Part shown: in pieces, positions 25,403-34,589 of the stretch
Numbering within the stretch: position 1 is the stretch's first letter
Layout of the letters: each line of letters starts with the position of its first letter
Source of the DNA: Bin87 sp965220055
GTDB taxonomy: Bacteria > Chloroflexota > Dehalococcoidia > Lucifugimonadales > UBA3495
DNA length: 64,000 nucleotides
NCBI GenBank assembly: GCA_965220055.1
Contig: CBDCPE010000004.1
Location: forward strand, 3,844,001 to 3,908,000
Reading direction: 5' to 3'
Position numbers and translations under genes: made by a program
The notes under the pieces: model-generated
Told to the model about the DNA's origin: nothing
What the model saw: the letters and a program-made list of their open reading frames with translations, nothing else
The model's database searches: none

Positions 25403-26935
25403 ATGGCCGTAATAAACCTCCGTCCCGACCAGTTTGCGCTGCTCGGGCACCGTATTCATTACGCCTGGGCGATCGTCTTTATCACCGCTCTCATGCGCTT
25501 GGTGTCTTCTTCGTTCCGGATGTCGTTCCCGGCTCTGGTGCCCATAATTGCGGAAGTGTTCGGCTGGAGTCAGGGCCTTATCCTGTTTGCATTCTCGCTG
25601 CAGTGGGTGGTGTCGGGTATGTTCGGCCCCCCGTCCGGATGGCTTGGTGACCGATACGGAGCCCGCTTTACACTGACGCTGGGTGCGTCCCTGTATATAG
25701 TCAGCATGATCCTCGCCGGATTCATGACGGAGCTCTGGCATCTCTACCTGTTCTTCGGCGTGATGCTCAGTGCCTCCATGGGCATCTTCCAGGTGCCCCT
25801 CACCGTGTCGGTGACATCCTGGTTCCGCCGCCACTTGGGACTCGGCATGGGGTTGCTCCAGTCTTCCCAAGGGGTTGGGCCGGTGATTGTCCCGGCCATT
25901 ATGCTGGGCCTGGTTGCCTTCTTCTCCTTGGGCCAAGGGCAGCAATGGGCCGAAGCTTTCCCAATTTTCGGCGCCGACAGCATTGGGATCAGGATGGCCT
26001 TTTGGATCCCCGGCATCGTCGGTGGCATCATTCTGCTGCTGCTGACCAAGTTCTTCTACAACTCCCCGGAAGATGTGGGAATGCGGCAGTTGGGCGCCGA
26101 CCCCAACGAGCCGCTACGCGCCGCACCGACAACGGGAAGGGGAGCCAAAGAGCGGGCCCGGGTATTCCTGCGCCAGGTGCGCAAAACTCCCACCTTTTGG
26201 AACTTGGTAGGCATCCACTATTGGGGATGCGCCGGCCATGCCATCATTATCATGTTTCTTCAGGTTATGGTGGTGGATCTATTGGCCCCAGAGGGTGGGT
26301 ACCAAGGGGTGGACAAAGCCCTGGTCGGGGCCTCGGCCATCGGAATCAGCATCGCGGGCACCATGCACCTGACGAGCACCATAACCCGGTTTGCCGCTCC
26401 TATCGCAGCAGATCTGTTTGGTAGCAAGTGGGTGATGGCCGCCTGCTTTACCCTCCAGTTCGTGCCTGTGCTGATCCTTCTGTTCGCCAACGAACTTTGG
26501 ATGTTCTACCTTTTCGCCGTACTGTTCGGCATTGGCTTCGGCGGCGAGATGTCCGCCTTCCCTATCATCAACCGCCAATACTACGGCAGAGCTCCCATCG
26601 GCAGCGCCTACGGTTTCCAGATGATGGGAGCCGGCGCGGGCATGGCCAGTGGGGCGTTGATGGGCAGCGGGCTTTACATCGGTGCAACCGAACTGGGATT
26701 CCCGATTATTCTCGACAACCCCTACTGCTGGACTATCCTCCTGTCCTTTGTCATGAGCCTGGGCGGCGTCATCGCCATCTTGTGCCTGCCCAACACCCAC
26801 CAGCACCAGTTACCCGATTGGGAGGAGCAACTGCCACCCGAGTTCCGCACTGACGCGGCACCGGCTGCTCCTGCCCCGGCGCCGGCGGCCCCCGCCGGAT
26901 CGCCCGCTCCGGCCACGTCAGGCAACGGCGACTAG
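25403..26935 (+). CDS. MFS transporter (oxalate/formate antiporter-like, OFA/MCT type)
   Basis: The 510-residue membrane protein has about 12 helices. The MFS loop signature GPPSGWLGDRYGARF is near residue 75, and the WFRRHLGLGMGLLQSSQG segment is typical of monocarboxylate and oxalate/formate carriers. There is a cytosolic middle loop (about residues 225-260) and an Ala/Pro-rich C-terminal tail (PAAPAPAPAAPAG). GGGAGAGG sits before the ATG; a TTG at 25388 is an unlikely alternative. The substrate is probably an organic anion, inferred from family only. Confidence 0.82.
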   Translation: MAVINLRPDQFALLGHRIHYAWAIVFITALMRLVSSSFRMSFPALVPIIAEVFGWSQGLILFAFSLQWVVSGMFGPPSGWLGDRYGARFTLTLGASLYIVSMILAGFMTELWHLYLFFGVMLSASMGIFQVPLTVSVTSWFRRHLGLGMGLLQSSQGVGPVIVPAIMLGLVAFFSLGQGQQWAEAFPIFGADSIGIRMAFWIPGIVGGIILLLLTKFFYNSPEDVGMRQLGADPNEPLRAAPTTGRGAKERARVFLRQVRKTPTFWNLVGIHYWGCAGHAIIIMFLQVMVVDLLAPEGGYQGVDKALVGASAIGISIAGTMHLTSTITRFAAPIAADLFGSKWVMAACFTLQFVPVLILLFANELWMFYLFAVLFGIGFGGEMSAFPIINRQYYGRAPIGSAYGFQMMGAGAGMASGALMGSGLYIGATELGFPIILDNPYCWTILLSFVMSLGGVIAILCLPNTHQHQLPDWEEQLPPEFRTDAAPAAPAPAPAAPAGSPAPATSGNGD

Positions 26936-26963
26936 AGCGGAACCTCGAAACAGCACAGTTTTT

Positions 26964-26995
26964 GGGGGCGGTTCGCAGAACCGCCCCCAGTGGTT
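26964..26995 (+). terminator. GC-rich hairpin terminator after MFS gene
   Basis: A perfect 10-bp stem GGGGGCGGTT/AACCGCCCCC (26964-26973 with 26979-26988) closes a CGCAG loop and is followed by AGTGGTTTTA. AGTTTTT on the other side makes it usable from both directions. It belongs to a set of similar GGGGCG-stem hairpins in this window. Confidence 0.7.
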
Positions 26996-27106
26996 TTATG
27001 GCGGCGCCGGCGTTATCATGTCGCCAAATACGCTATATCCGAATCAAAGCACCAATCACAGCCCTGACTCAAGCGGGAAAGGGATCAACGCCAAGGAGGC
27101 ACCACC

Positions 27107-28096
27107 ATGGCAGACGGAATAACTATCCTCGTGGGAACCGCGGGGCAGGGCGTTATGCGCAGCATCGACAGCGGCGAGTCCTGGCGGCGCGTCGGCATCA
27201 CCCAGGGCATCCACTCGGACGCCGTGGTGCGCTGCCTGACACCGGTCCCCGGGACCGAAAGTAGCGTGCTGGCCGGATGCGATAGCGGCATCCTGCGCAG
27301 CGACGACAACGGCGACACGTGGCGTCGCGTCGATACGGCGATGAATGGCGCCGCGGTGTGGGCCATCGCGTTCGATCCTTCCAATCCGCAGGCCGGCTTC
27401 GCCGGCACCGGCACGCCGGACCCGTGCCAGATCTACCGGACCAGGGACGGCGGCGCGAGCTGGGAACTGCGGCCCTGTGAGGTTGCCGCGGAGTGCCCGG
27501 CGGTGGGCGTGCCAAGGGTCACGGGGATTGCCATCGACCCGACCAACGGCAACAGCATTTGGGTGGGCATTGAGGTGGACGGCCTACGTCACAGCTCCGA
27601 CGGTGGCGACACTTGGGAGACCGTGCCGCACCAGGACATCCCCAATATGGACATTCACAACGTAACCGTGACGTCCGGCCCGCCCCATCGGGTGGTGGTG
27701 ATGGTCAACGATGACGTGTTCCTGAGCGACGACGACGGCGGTTCGTGGCGGAACCTGGGCGTCCGACAGAACTTCCCCTTGGGATACCCGCGCGGCATCA
27801 AGGTCAAGGCCGACGACCCGCAGACTATTTTCACGACGTTCGGCGACACCACTCCCGGGTCCACGGGAGTCGTGATGCGCTCCACCGATGCTGGCGCGAC
27901 GTGGAACAGCCTGCCGCTGCCAGTCGAGCCCAACACGGCGATGTGGGTGGTCAACTCCCAGCCGCAGAACCCCGATTTCCTCCTGGCCGGTAGCAGGTAC
28001 GGCTATCTGTACCAGTCGGGCGACGCCGGCGCATCGTGGAGCAAGTTCAACCGGGAATTCAGCGAGATCTCCTCGGTGGCGTGGTTCCCAAACTGA
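27107..28096 (+). CDS. Asp-box (BNR-type) beta-propeller protein
   Basis: The 329-residue protein is built of repeated Asp-box motifs of the form S-x-D-x-G-x-T/S-W: SIDSGESW (19-26), SDDNGDTW (65-72), TRDGGASW, SSDGGDTW, SDDDGGSW, STDAGATW and SGDAGASW. This implies about six or seven blades, like sortilin and WD40-like exo-alpha-sialidase relatives. There is no signal peptide, so it is probably cytosolic. An AGGAGG precedes the ATG. Such stand-alone propellers bind sugars or proteins; no catalytic residues for sialidase are apparent. Confidence 0.85.
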   Translation: MADGITILVGTAGQGVMRSIDSGESWRRVGITQGIHSDAVVRCLTPVPGTESSVLAGCDSGILRSDDNGDTWRRVDTAMNGAAVWAIAFDPSNPQAGFAGTGTPDPCQIYRTRDGGASWELRPCEVAAECPAVGVPRVTGIAIDPTNGNSIWVGIEVDGLRHSSDGGDTWETVPHQDIPNMDIHNVTVTSGPPHRVVVMVNDDVFLSDDDGGSWRNLGVRQNFPLGYPRGIKVKADDPQTIFTTFGDTTPGSTGVVMRSTDAGATWNSLPLPVEPNTAMWVVNSQPQNPDFLLAGSRYGYLYQSGDAGASWSKFNREFSEISSVAWFPN

Positions 28097-28123
28097 ACCG
28101 CTCCTGAATTCTGAGGGTTTACG

Positions 28124-28156
28124 CGGGTCCGCCATTGGTGCGGACCCGTTTTCTTT
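28124..28156 (+). terminator. Rho-independent terminator
   Basis: A perfect 9-bp stem CGGGTCCGC/GCGGACCCG (28124-28132 with 28140-28148) has a 7-nt loop and a TTTTCTTT tail. It ends the Asp-box gene transcript. Confidence 0.88.
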
Positions 28157-28267
28157 GATGAGCGCTGCTACGCGCCAAAACCAACCGGCGGCATGGGGAA
28201 TCCACTGCCGTGATACACTTACCTCGCCCAGGAACCGACCCCAAATACCGAGTGGAGGCGAAGCACG

Positions 28268-29128
28268 ATGCCCATGGATGTTGCTACAAGAGTTGCCCTG
28301 ATCAAGCGGCTGGCCGGAGACATCCACGGCCGCCTGTCGGAGAGCTCCTCGGAGGACCTGAATGCCCAGTCCGCATGTTCCGAGTGGGACGTGGGAACCG
28401 TTGCCGCTCACCTTGCCGGCGGAGCCGTCCGCCAGCAGGAGGCCATGCAGAGAGGACTGGCCGGCGAGGGCGGGCCACCGCCAGGCGAGACCATCCTGCC
28501 CACACCCGACCAGGTGCAGGCGTCCAACGCCACGAGCAACGTACAGACGCGGCACGATTGGGGCGACGACCTGCTGGACAATTTCCGGCAGAATTACGCA
28601 GATTTGGACGTAATGTTAAATGGATGGAGCGACTGGTCCATCGGATGCTGGCACCGTCGGCGGGGCACAATGTCGGCGGAGAGTTATGTCGACCTCAGGA
28701 TCCAGGAACTGGTGATCCACGACTGGGACATGCGGGCCCGCGACACCGGCGAAGGGGACCTGGACCGCGACGGCATCGTGGCGCTGCTCCCGGCGTCGGA
28801 AATGTGGTACCAACTTTGCTTCCGGCCCACCGCTCCGCTGACCACGCCGGCCGTGTACCGTTTCGAGATCGACGGCGGCGCCGAAGGGGCAACCCTTCAG
28901 CACGATGTCGTAGTGACCGGCGACGCTTACACCGTATCGGAGTGCTCGCCGCAGAACCAGCCGGAACTTACAATCCGGGCGGACGCCAACACCTACCTGC
29001 TCTGCCTGTATAATCGGGTGGACTGGAACACGGCCAAGCGCGCCGGCCGCGTGCGGGTCTCCCAAACCGCTGACACCATTGCTCACGTATCTTTAAGAAA
29101 CCTCGGCCGTTGGTTCGGCGGGTTGTAG
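28268..29128 (+). CDS. MDMPI/DinB-like protein (maleylpyruvate isomerase family), copy 1
   Basis: The 286-residue protein has an MDMPI N-terminal four-helix domain, seen as ACSEWDVGTVAAHLAGGAV (about residues 35-53) and the metal-site segment RIQELVIHDWDMR (about 143-155). A C-terminal MDMPI_C/SCP2-like part ends with ADANTYLLCLYNRVDW. In actinobacteria such proteins are mycothiol-dependent isomerases or metal-dependent thiol transferases. Whether this bacterium uses mycothiol is unknown. GGAGGCG precedes the ATG. A paralogue follows. Confidence 0.8.
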   Translation: MPMDVATRVALIKRLAGDIHGRLSESSSEDLNAQSACSEWDVGTVAAHLAGGAVRQQEAMQRGLAGEGGPPPGETILPTPDQVQASNATSNVQTRHDWGDDLLDNFRQNYADLDVMLNGWSDWSIGCWHRRRGTMSAESYVDLRIQELVIHDWDMRARDTGEGDLDRDGIVALLPASEMWYQLCFRPTAPLTTPAVYRFEIDGGAEGATLQHDVVVTGDAYTVSECSPQNQPELTIRADANTYLLCLYNRVDWNTAKRAGRVRVSQTADTIAHVSLRNLGRWFGGL

Positions 29129-29179
29129 ACAAAACATCTACTAGACGGACCCTATAGGGTTCTCAAGGTACGGGATACG

Positions 29180-30031
29180 ATGACTTCCTATGATGAAGAG
29201 GTAATCCGACAAGAGGTCGCGGTCATCGGGACGCTTGCCAGAGAACTGAATCAGTTCCTGAAAGGATTGTCACGGAATGACCTACGTCGACACTCCGCGT
29301 GCGACGCCTGGACCGTGCGGGACGTGGCCGGTCACCTGACCAACCGCGCCGAACGGCAGATAACCAGCATGACCCGCGGGCGCGAAGGCGACCCGGACCC
29401 GCCGCCCGGCTTCAGCGCACCTTCGGACATGATGGCCATGTCTGCCGCCAATGCGGACGCCGACATCGCCTACGCCATCTCGCTGGGCGAAGAGCTGGTT
29501 CCCGCTTTCGAGCGGCACTACCGGGAACTGCACCTGCTGCTGAACAGTTTCAGCGGCGCCGATTGGCGCTGCGCCTGCTGGCATCCCCGCCGGGGCACGA
29601 TGACGGCGCGCGAGTACGTCAGCCAGCGCATACAAGAGCTGGCGGTGCACGACTGGGACATACGGAGCGCGTTCGATCCGCAGGCCCCCATACACCCGGA
29701 CGCGGTCCCGGTATTGCTGGGAATGTCCGCACATTGGCTCCGGTCTGCTTACAACCCGGGCAACGACCCACCGTCGGAAGAAATTCGCTACCACTTCGCG
29801 CTATCGGACGCCGAGCCGATTGACGTGTTGGTGAAACTTGACGGCGTGCAGATCGGCGCGGGCCTCCATCCCAACCCGGACGACTTGGACATGTTGGTTG
29901 CCTGCAACGCCAACACCTACCTGCTGCTGGCCTACGGACGTATCGACGTCGATACCGCGGCGAACAACCTGGTCGCCATCGGGACGGAAGGGCTGCTGGA
30001 GCGGTTCGCCGGGTGGATGGTGGGGTTCTAA
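29180..30031 (+). CDS. MDMPI/DinB-like protein, copy 2
   Basis: The 283-residue protein is a paralogue of 28268-29128 with the same layout: ACDAWTVRDVAGHLTNRAE, the CWHPRRGTMTAREYVSQRIQ region, metal site ELAVHDWDIR, and a C-terminal NANTYLLLAYGRIDVD. The pair lies 51 bp apart in the same direction and arose by tandem duplication, with clear divergence since. The conserved His residues of the metal site are kept in both, so both should be active. Substrate unknown. Confidence 0.8.
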   Translation: MTSYDEEVIRQEVAVIGTLARELNQFLKGLSRNDLRRHSACDAWTVRDVAGHLTNRAERQITSMTRGREGDPDPPPGFSAPSDMMAMSAANADADIAYAISLGEELVPAFERHYRELHLLLNSFSGADWRCACWHPRRGTMTAREYVSQRIQELAVHDWDIRSAFDPQAPIHPDAVPVLLGMSAHWLRSAYNPGNDPPSEEIRYHFALSDAEPIDVLVKLDGVQIGAGLHPNPDDLDMLVACNANTYLLLAYGRIDVDTAANNLVAIGTEGLLERFAGWMVGF

Positions 30032-30076
30032 CAGCGGGTCACCGCTGCAACATCGAGGGCGACGAGGCCGGGTGTC

Positions 30077-30207
30077 GTGGCGGATTGCGCGATGCTCGGC
30101 GACCGCCCCCGCATCTTCCTTACCGGCGCCACCGGTTACGTCGGCGGGCGGCTGCTGGGCGTCCTGCAACGCGCCGGATACCGAGTCCGTTGCCTGGCAC
30201 GGCAGCT
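30077..30207 (+). pseudogene. NAD-dependent epimerase/dehydratase, 5' fragment
   Basis: About 45 codons from the ATG at 30077 encode the start of an extended SDR: RIFLTGATGYVGGRLLGVLQ and then AGYRVRCLARQ, i.e. the first Rossmann strand, the GxxGxxG loop and strand 2. Homology stops abruptly near 30207, where sequence related to a uracil-DNA glycosylase takes over in another frame. The rest of the gene is gone. Confidence 0.75.
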
Positions 30208-30342
30208 TTCGGCCACAATGTCGCCACACAGCGGCTCATCGCCTGCTACCACCCCAGCTAGCAGAACACCCAAACCGGCCGCCTCACGATAGACATGCTC
30301 GACACCGTCTTCATCCGCGCCCAGGCGGCGTGTATGCCGTGA
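30208..30342 (+). pseudogene. Uracil-DNA glycosylase (family 4/5), 3' fragment
   Basis: In the frame ending at TGA 30340-30342 the sequence reads FGHNVATQRLIACYHPS, an in-frame TAG (30259-30261), then QNTQTGRLTIDMLDTVFIRA. This matches the conserved C-terminal motif of family 4/5 uracil-DNA glycosylases (xSYHxSxQNTxTGRLT). Only the last ~40 residues remain and the reading frame is stopped, so this is a remnant joined to the epimerase fragment by a deletion. Confidence 0.75.
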
Positions 30343-32031
30343 CATTAAGCTGCTACGACCCCGATGAAGCGTTGATATTATGAAATAGCCTGTAACCACG
30401 CCGCATCAATGGCAATGTTTGCCGTCGCTGCTGGATCAACTAACTCATTAGGAATGGCAAAATGCCCCGACCACGGCAGAAGATAGACAGCGCTTCACCA
30501 AGCCTCGGGAGTAAAGAAACGATTCGCGAGGAAGGCGTCAATACCCTATTTGCCCAATTGCTCCGAGACCAGGGCATCTCTGCCCGCGCCGAGCGCCGGA
30601 GCCGCGGTACCACTCCCGACATCCGCGTGACGCTGAAGACCGGCGACACAGTGTTGTTGGAATGCAAGTGGGAGGATTCCGTCAGCCAGTTGGAAAACCA
30701 GCTTGACACTCGCTTACAGCAATTCCCGGACGCGTTGGGCGTTATTGGCGTCCTCTATCCCGAAGGTTTGAAATTCCTGGACGATACCCGCGAAGGCCTA
30801 GAAAACGCCGGCGATCTCGAATGGTGGCTCCACGGCTCTAAGGGTGCCCTCGCAACCGAACGCCTCTCTCGCTTCGGTTCTCCTGACGACATCGCTGACC
30901 AGCTGCGTGTGCTGGCGTTGGAACTCGAAGGCTCCGATCGCGTTGTCGCGGCCGCTGGAGTCATCGAACACGCGGTGGAGCAATCGGCAAAGCAATTGTC
31001 CGCACACGCTCGGATTTCCCGGCGTGTCAAGGACATCATCGCCAAAACCGATCAGGAGAATGACCGCGAAAAGGCTTTACGAATCGGATGCCTCGTGATT
31101 TTCAACGCTCTGGCGTTCCACTTGCGACTCGCCTCTTCCAATGATGACGTCCCGACGGTGGCCGAAGCGTGGCGAGACGGTATTCCTGGACTTTACCAAG
31201 CTTGGCGTTATATCTGCGACAACATCGATTACGTGCCCGTTTTTGACCTTGCCTCCGGCATCCTGGATATTCTCATCGACGGCCCGACTAAATTGCATGA
31301 ACCGGTGCTCTCGCCCCTCCTCAAAGCGATTGCAGATACCAGCCAATTGGAAGGACACGACCTATCAGGGAGACTTTTTCACACGTTGCTCACGGACGCC
31401 AAGTTCACTGGCGCTTACTACACCTCTGTTCCGGCTGCCACTCTTCTTACACGGCTCGTGTTCCACGATTGGCCAGTGGGCGTTGACTGGAGCGACCACG
31501 AATTTCCTGCGTCGCTCAATGTAGCCGATATCGCCTGTGGTACTGGAACACTGCTGATGGCCGTGGCCGCCGAAGCCGAACGCCGCCACACCGAGGCCGG
31601 TGGACAAAACGTTGCTGCGTTGCACAAAGCGATGGTGGAGCAAGCCCTCCACGGCTATGACGTCCAACTTTCAGCCGTACACTTCGCCGCCACCAGTTTG
31701 GCGATGCTCAACCCGAGCATCCAGTTCGACCGCATCAACCTCTACGTTATGCCGTTGGGAGCGGACGGTGACGACGTTTCTTTGGGTTCCTTGGATTTCC
31801 TGGGAGAAAATCAAGCCGCCGTCCAGTACGCCCTTTCCCCAGTCTCTATGGGCGGCAGCGGCCGAACGATCCGCGACGCCGGTCGCGTGTCCGGCAGTGG
31901 TCCCAACGGAAACCGGGAGGCGGAACTTGCCACCCTCCCCGACTTGGACTTAGAGCCTATCCTAAAAACTGGTGGAAACTTGCAGGGGGAGTCGCGGGAA
32001 AGCGAGCTGGGGTTGCATCTAGACTGGGGCA

Positions 32032-32475
32032 ATGACGAAATCGAAAGACCCCAAGCCGCCGCGTCCGAAGCGTGCTGGCCCAGCCACCAGGACCAATCCC
32101 ACCACCGGCGCGTTCCAGGTCTCCGACGAGCTCTGGGAGGTGCTGGCGCCGTTGATCCCCGAGCATGTGAACACCCATCGTTTCGGCGGCGGCCGGCCCC
32201 GGGTCCCTGACCGCACCTGCGCCAATGGCATCTTCTACGTGCTGCGCACCGGCTGTCAGTGGAAGGCGTTGGACGCCACGGGCATCTGCTCCGGCTCCAC
32301 CGCCCACCTGCGGTTTCAGGAATGGGTCGCCGCTGGGGTGTTTCTGGAGCTGTGGCGGGTGGGACTGGAACGCTATGACGAACTGAAGGGGCTGGACTGG
32401 AGTTGGTTGAGTATGGACGGGGCCATGACCAAATCACCCTTGGGCGGGGGGAAAAACCGGCCCCAACCCCACTGA
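32032..32475 (+). CDS. IS5-family transposase, ORF A
   Basis: The 147-residue first frame carries the N-terminal DUF4096-like domain (FQVSDELWEVLAPLIPEH, YVLRTGCQWKAL) and the first catalytic Asp in DWSWLSMDGAMTK. It runs out of frame at a G6A5 tract (32445-32455). Shifting by -1 there gives KTGPNPTDRGKGGVKRS, the expected continuation, so the full enzyme is probably made by programmed -1 frameshifting as in many IS427-group elements. Confidence 0.85.
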   Translation: MTKSKDPKPPRPKRAGPATRTNPTTGAFQVSDELWEVLAPLIPEHVNTHRFGGGRPRVPDRTCANGIFYVLRTGCQWKALDATGICSGSTAHLRFQEWVAAGVFLELWRVGLERYDELKGLDWSWLSMDGAMTKSPLGGGKNRPQPH

Positions 32476-32506
32476 CCGAGGCAAAGGCGGCGTCAAGCGC
32501 AGCCTG

Positions 32507-32920
32507 TTGACCGAAGCTGAGGGCATTCCGGTGGGTCTGGCGGTGGACGGCGCCAACCGTCATGACATGAAGCTGGTGCGGGCCACGGTGGACAGCCTGC
32601 CGGTGCCCCGACCAGCGCCCACTCCGGACCAACCCCAGGGCATGTGCCTGGACAAAGGCTATGACTTTGACGAGGTGCGCCGCACGTTGGAGGAGTTCGG
32701 CTTCACCGCCCACATCCGCAGTCGGGGCGAGGAGGCGAAGGCGATCAAAAAGGAGGCTGGGTTCAAGGCGCGGCGCTGGGTGGTGGAACGAACCCACGGC
32801 TGGCTGAACCGTTTCCGGCGCATCCTCGTGCGCTGGGACAAGTCCCCCGACAACTACATCGCCTTTCTTCATTTCGCTTGCGCCCTGATCGCCCTCAGAG
32901 CCGCCGGGTTATTAGGATAG
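32507..32920 (+). CDS. IS5-family transposase, ORF B
   Basis: The second frame (open from about 32456; first possible start codon near 32507) contains the second catalytic Asp in CLDKGYDFDE and the Glu in RRWVVERTHGWLNRFRR, followed by LVRWDKSPDNYIAFLHFACA. It ends at the right end of the element. It is unlikely to be translated on its own; fusion to ORF A through the G6A5 slip is expected. Confidence 0.85.
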   Translation: MTEAEGIPVGLAVDGANRHDMKLVRATVDSLPVPRPAPTPDQPQGMCLDKGYDFDEVRRTLEEFGFTAHIRSRGEEAKAIKKEAGFKARRWVVERTHGWLNRFRRILVRWDKSPDNYIAFLHFACALIALRAAGLLG

Positions 32921-34589
32921 GCACTTAGCGATTATGAACCCGCCCTTCACCCGTTCCGTGGGCGGAAATCTCCTGTTCGGAAGCCTGCCCGCTCCGGAAC
33001 GGCGCAAGTTGCAGAACGAGTTGTCCCGCCGTCTGAAATCCCGCCAGGCCACCGCAACCGCAGGCCTCGGAGCCGCTTTCGTGGCCGCCGCGTCCCCAAA
33101 GCTACGGCCCGGAGAAGGTCGTCTCGCCCTGGTACTGCCCGCCACCGTCTGCACTGGACCATCCTGGCAACAGACCCGTGCTCTTATTGAGCGAGACTTC
33201 ACGCTTGACGTGGCGGTCATCTCCCACGATCCGCAACGCTGGAATTTCTCAGACAGCACCGACCTCTCCGAAGCTTTGCTCATCGCCACTCGGCGACAAC
33301 CCGCCAACAGCAACGGAGACGCCCCCGAACACCGCACTACTTTCGTCAGCCTGTGGCAGAACCCTAGCGGCGTCCTCGACGCTCACCGCGCCGCCCAAGT
33401 TATCACCGACACCGCACCGGCCAACGTCGAAGCAACCGGCGCATCGCTTCTGGAGGTGGATGGCCGACACATCGGTGAATTGCTATCTATTCCCGAATCC
33501 CGGCTTATTGGCAAGAAATGGGCCGGAGTGCAGTTCGCCCGCGCTGACTTGACGCGCAGTTCCCTCCGCCTCTTGGACTACGGTGAAGTGTGGGTTCCCG
33601 GCGAATCAACCACCGGCAAGATCCCCCTCTGCCCGCTCGGTGAACTCGGGCAGATCGGCCCCGATCGGCGTCGACTGGTAGATGGGTTCGACCGGACAAC
33701 ATCCCAGACAGCCTACCCGATGGTTGAAGGACACGATACCGAGCAACGAATGTCCCTCGCCTGTACGCCGGACGCCTACTTGTCACCGTTAGTTAGTCCT
33801 AAAGGCGGACAGCGCCCGGGATATGGCGATCACCTCTGGCAACAAGCCGGCCGTCTGCTGGTTGCCGAACGGCTACGGCTGGATACTACGAGGGTAGTAG
33901 CGATGCGAGCTAACACCCGAGTATTGTCAAATGTATGGTGGCCAGTTCGGATGGAAGACGTTTCGCACGAAAAATCCCTCGCGGTGTGGCTCAATTCCAG
34001 CCTTGGCTTGCTGACGCTTTTGGCCCAGCGTACCAGTACCGAAGGCGGCTGGGTCGGCATGAAAAAGGCCGATCTGGAACTCGTACCGGTGCTGGACGTA
34101 CGGGCCGTCCCAACAGCCCAGTTGCAGGGCCTTTCCGATTTGTTCGACTCTGTCGTGGACGAAGAATTTGAGCGCCTCCCCAGTATGACGCAGTGCCTGG
34201 CCCGCCAGCGACTGGACGACGGCATCTCCGAAATCATGGGCCTCCCCGACCTTGATGCGCTACGCCGCTTGCTGGCCTCGGAGCCGGTGGTTTCCAACCG
34301 TCCGTTATGAAGGCGAACATTCCCAACCCCCCATGCTAAAATCCCCGGCAACCCGAAACTATCCGGCGCCGGAAATTGCCCCTTCGCCAACTACGGAGCG
34401 TTAGATGCGGTACCGTGAGCCTCTGCCGCCGGATTGCCCTCCGGCGGGCGCGCAAGGCATAATGGTCCAGGCCGTGCGGTACAGACTGCTGGAGACTACA
34501 GCCCCAGGCAGGAAGATTTCGACTCATCTGTGAAGCGAAAGGGCGTCGTAAACCGGCAAATCAGCAGGACGCCATGTGAGCAAAGCGGC

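Larger units (their letters stand above)
31953..32924 (+). mobile_element. IS5-family insertion sequence with TTA target duplication
   Basis: The 972-bp element has imperfect inverted ends (GAGCCTATCCTAAAAAC at the left, GTGCCTATCCTAATAAC read inward from the right). It is flanked by TTA on both sides (31950-31952 and 32925-32927). The 3-bp TNA-type duplication and the two overlapping transposase frames are typical of the IS427 group of IS5. Removing it restores the host frame exactly, so the insertion is recent and precise. Confidence 0.9.
30462..34310 (+). pseudogene. Nuclease-methyltransferase fusion (type IIG-like restriction enzyme), split by IS
   Basis: The left part (codons 1-496, 30462-31949) and the right part (32928-34310) are one frame once the 972-bp IS and one TTA copy are removed. 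The restored codons read D-L-D-L-A-I-M-N-P-P-F, giving about 957 residues. In order: a PD-(D/E)xK-type nuclease motif (Pro52-Asp53 and Glu67-Cys-Lys69), a helical linker, N6-adenine methyltransferase motif I (ADIACGTGTLL, about residue 354) and motif IV NPPF (501-504), then a likely target-recognition region. AGGA precedes the ATG. As it stands, the insertion separates motif I from motif IV and must destroy activity. Confidence 0.82.
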
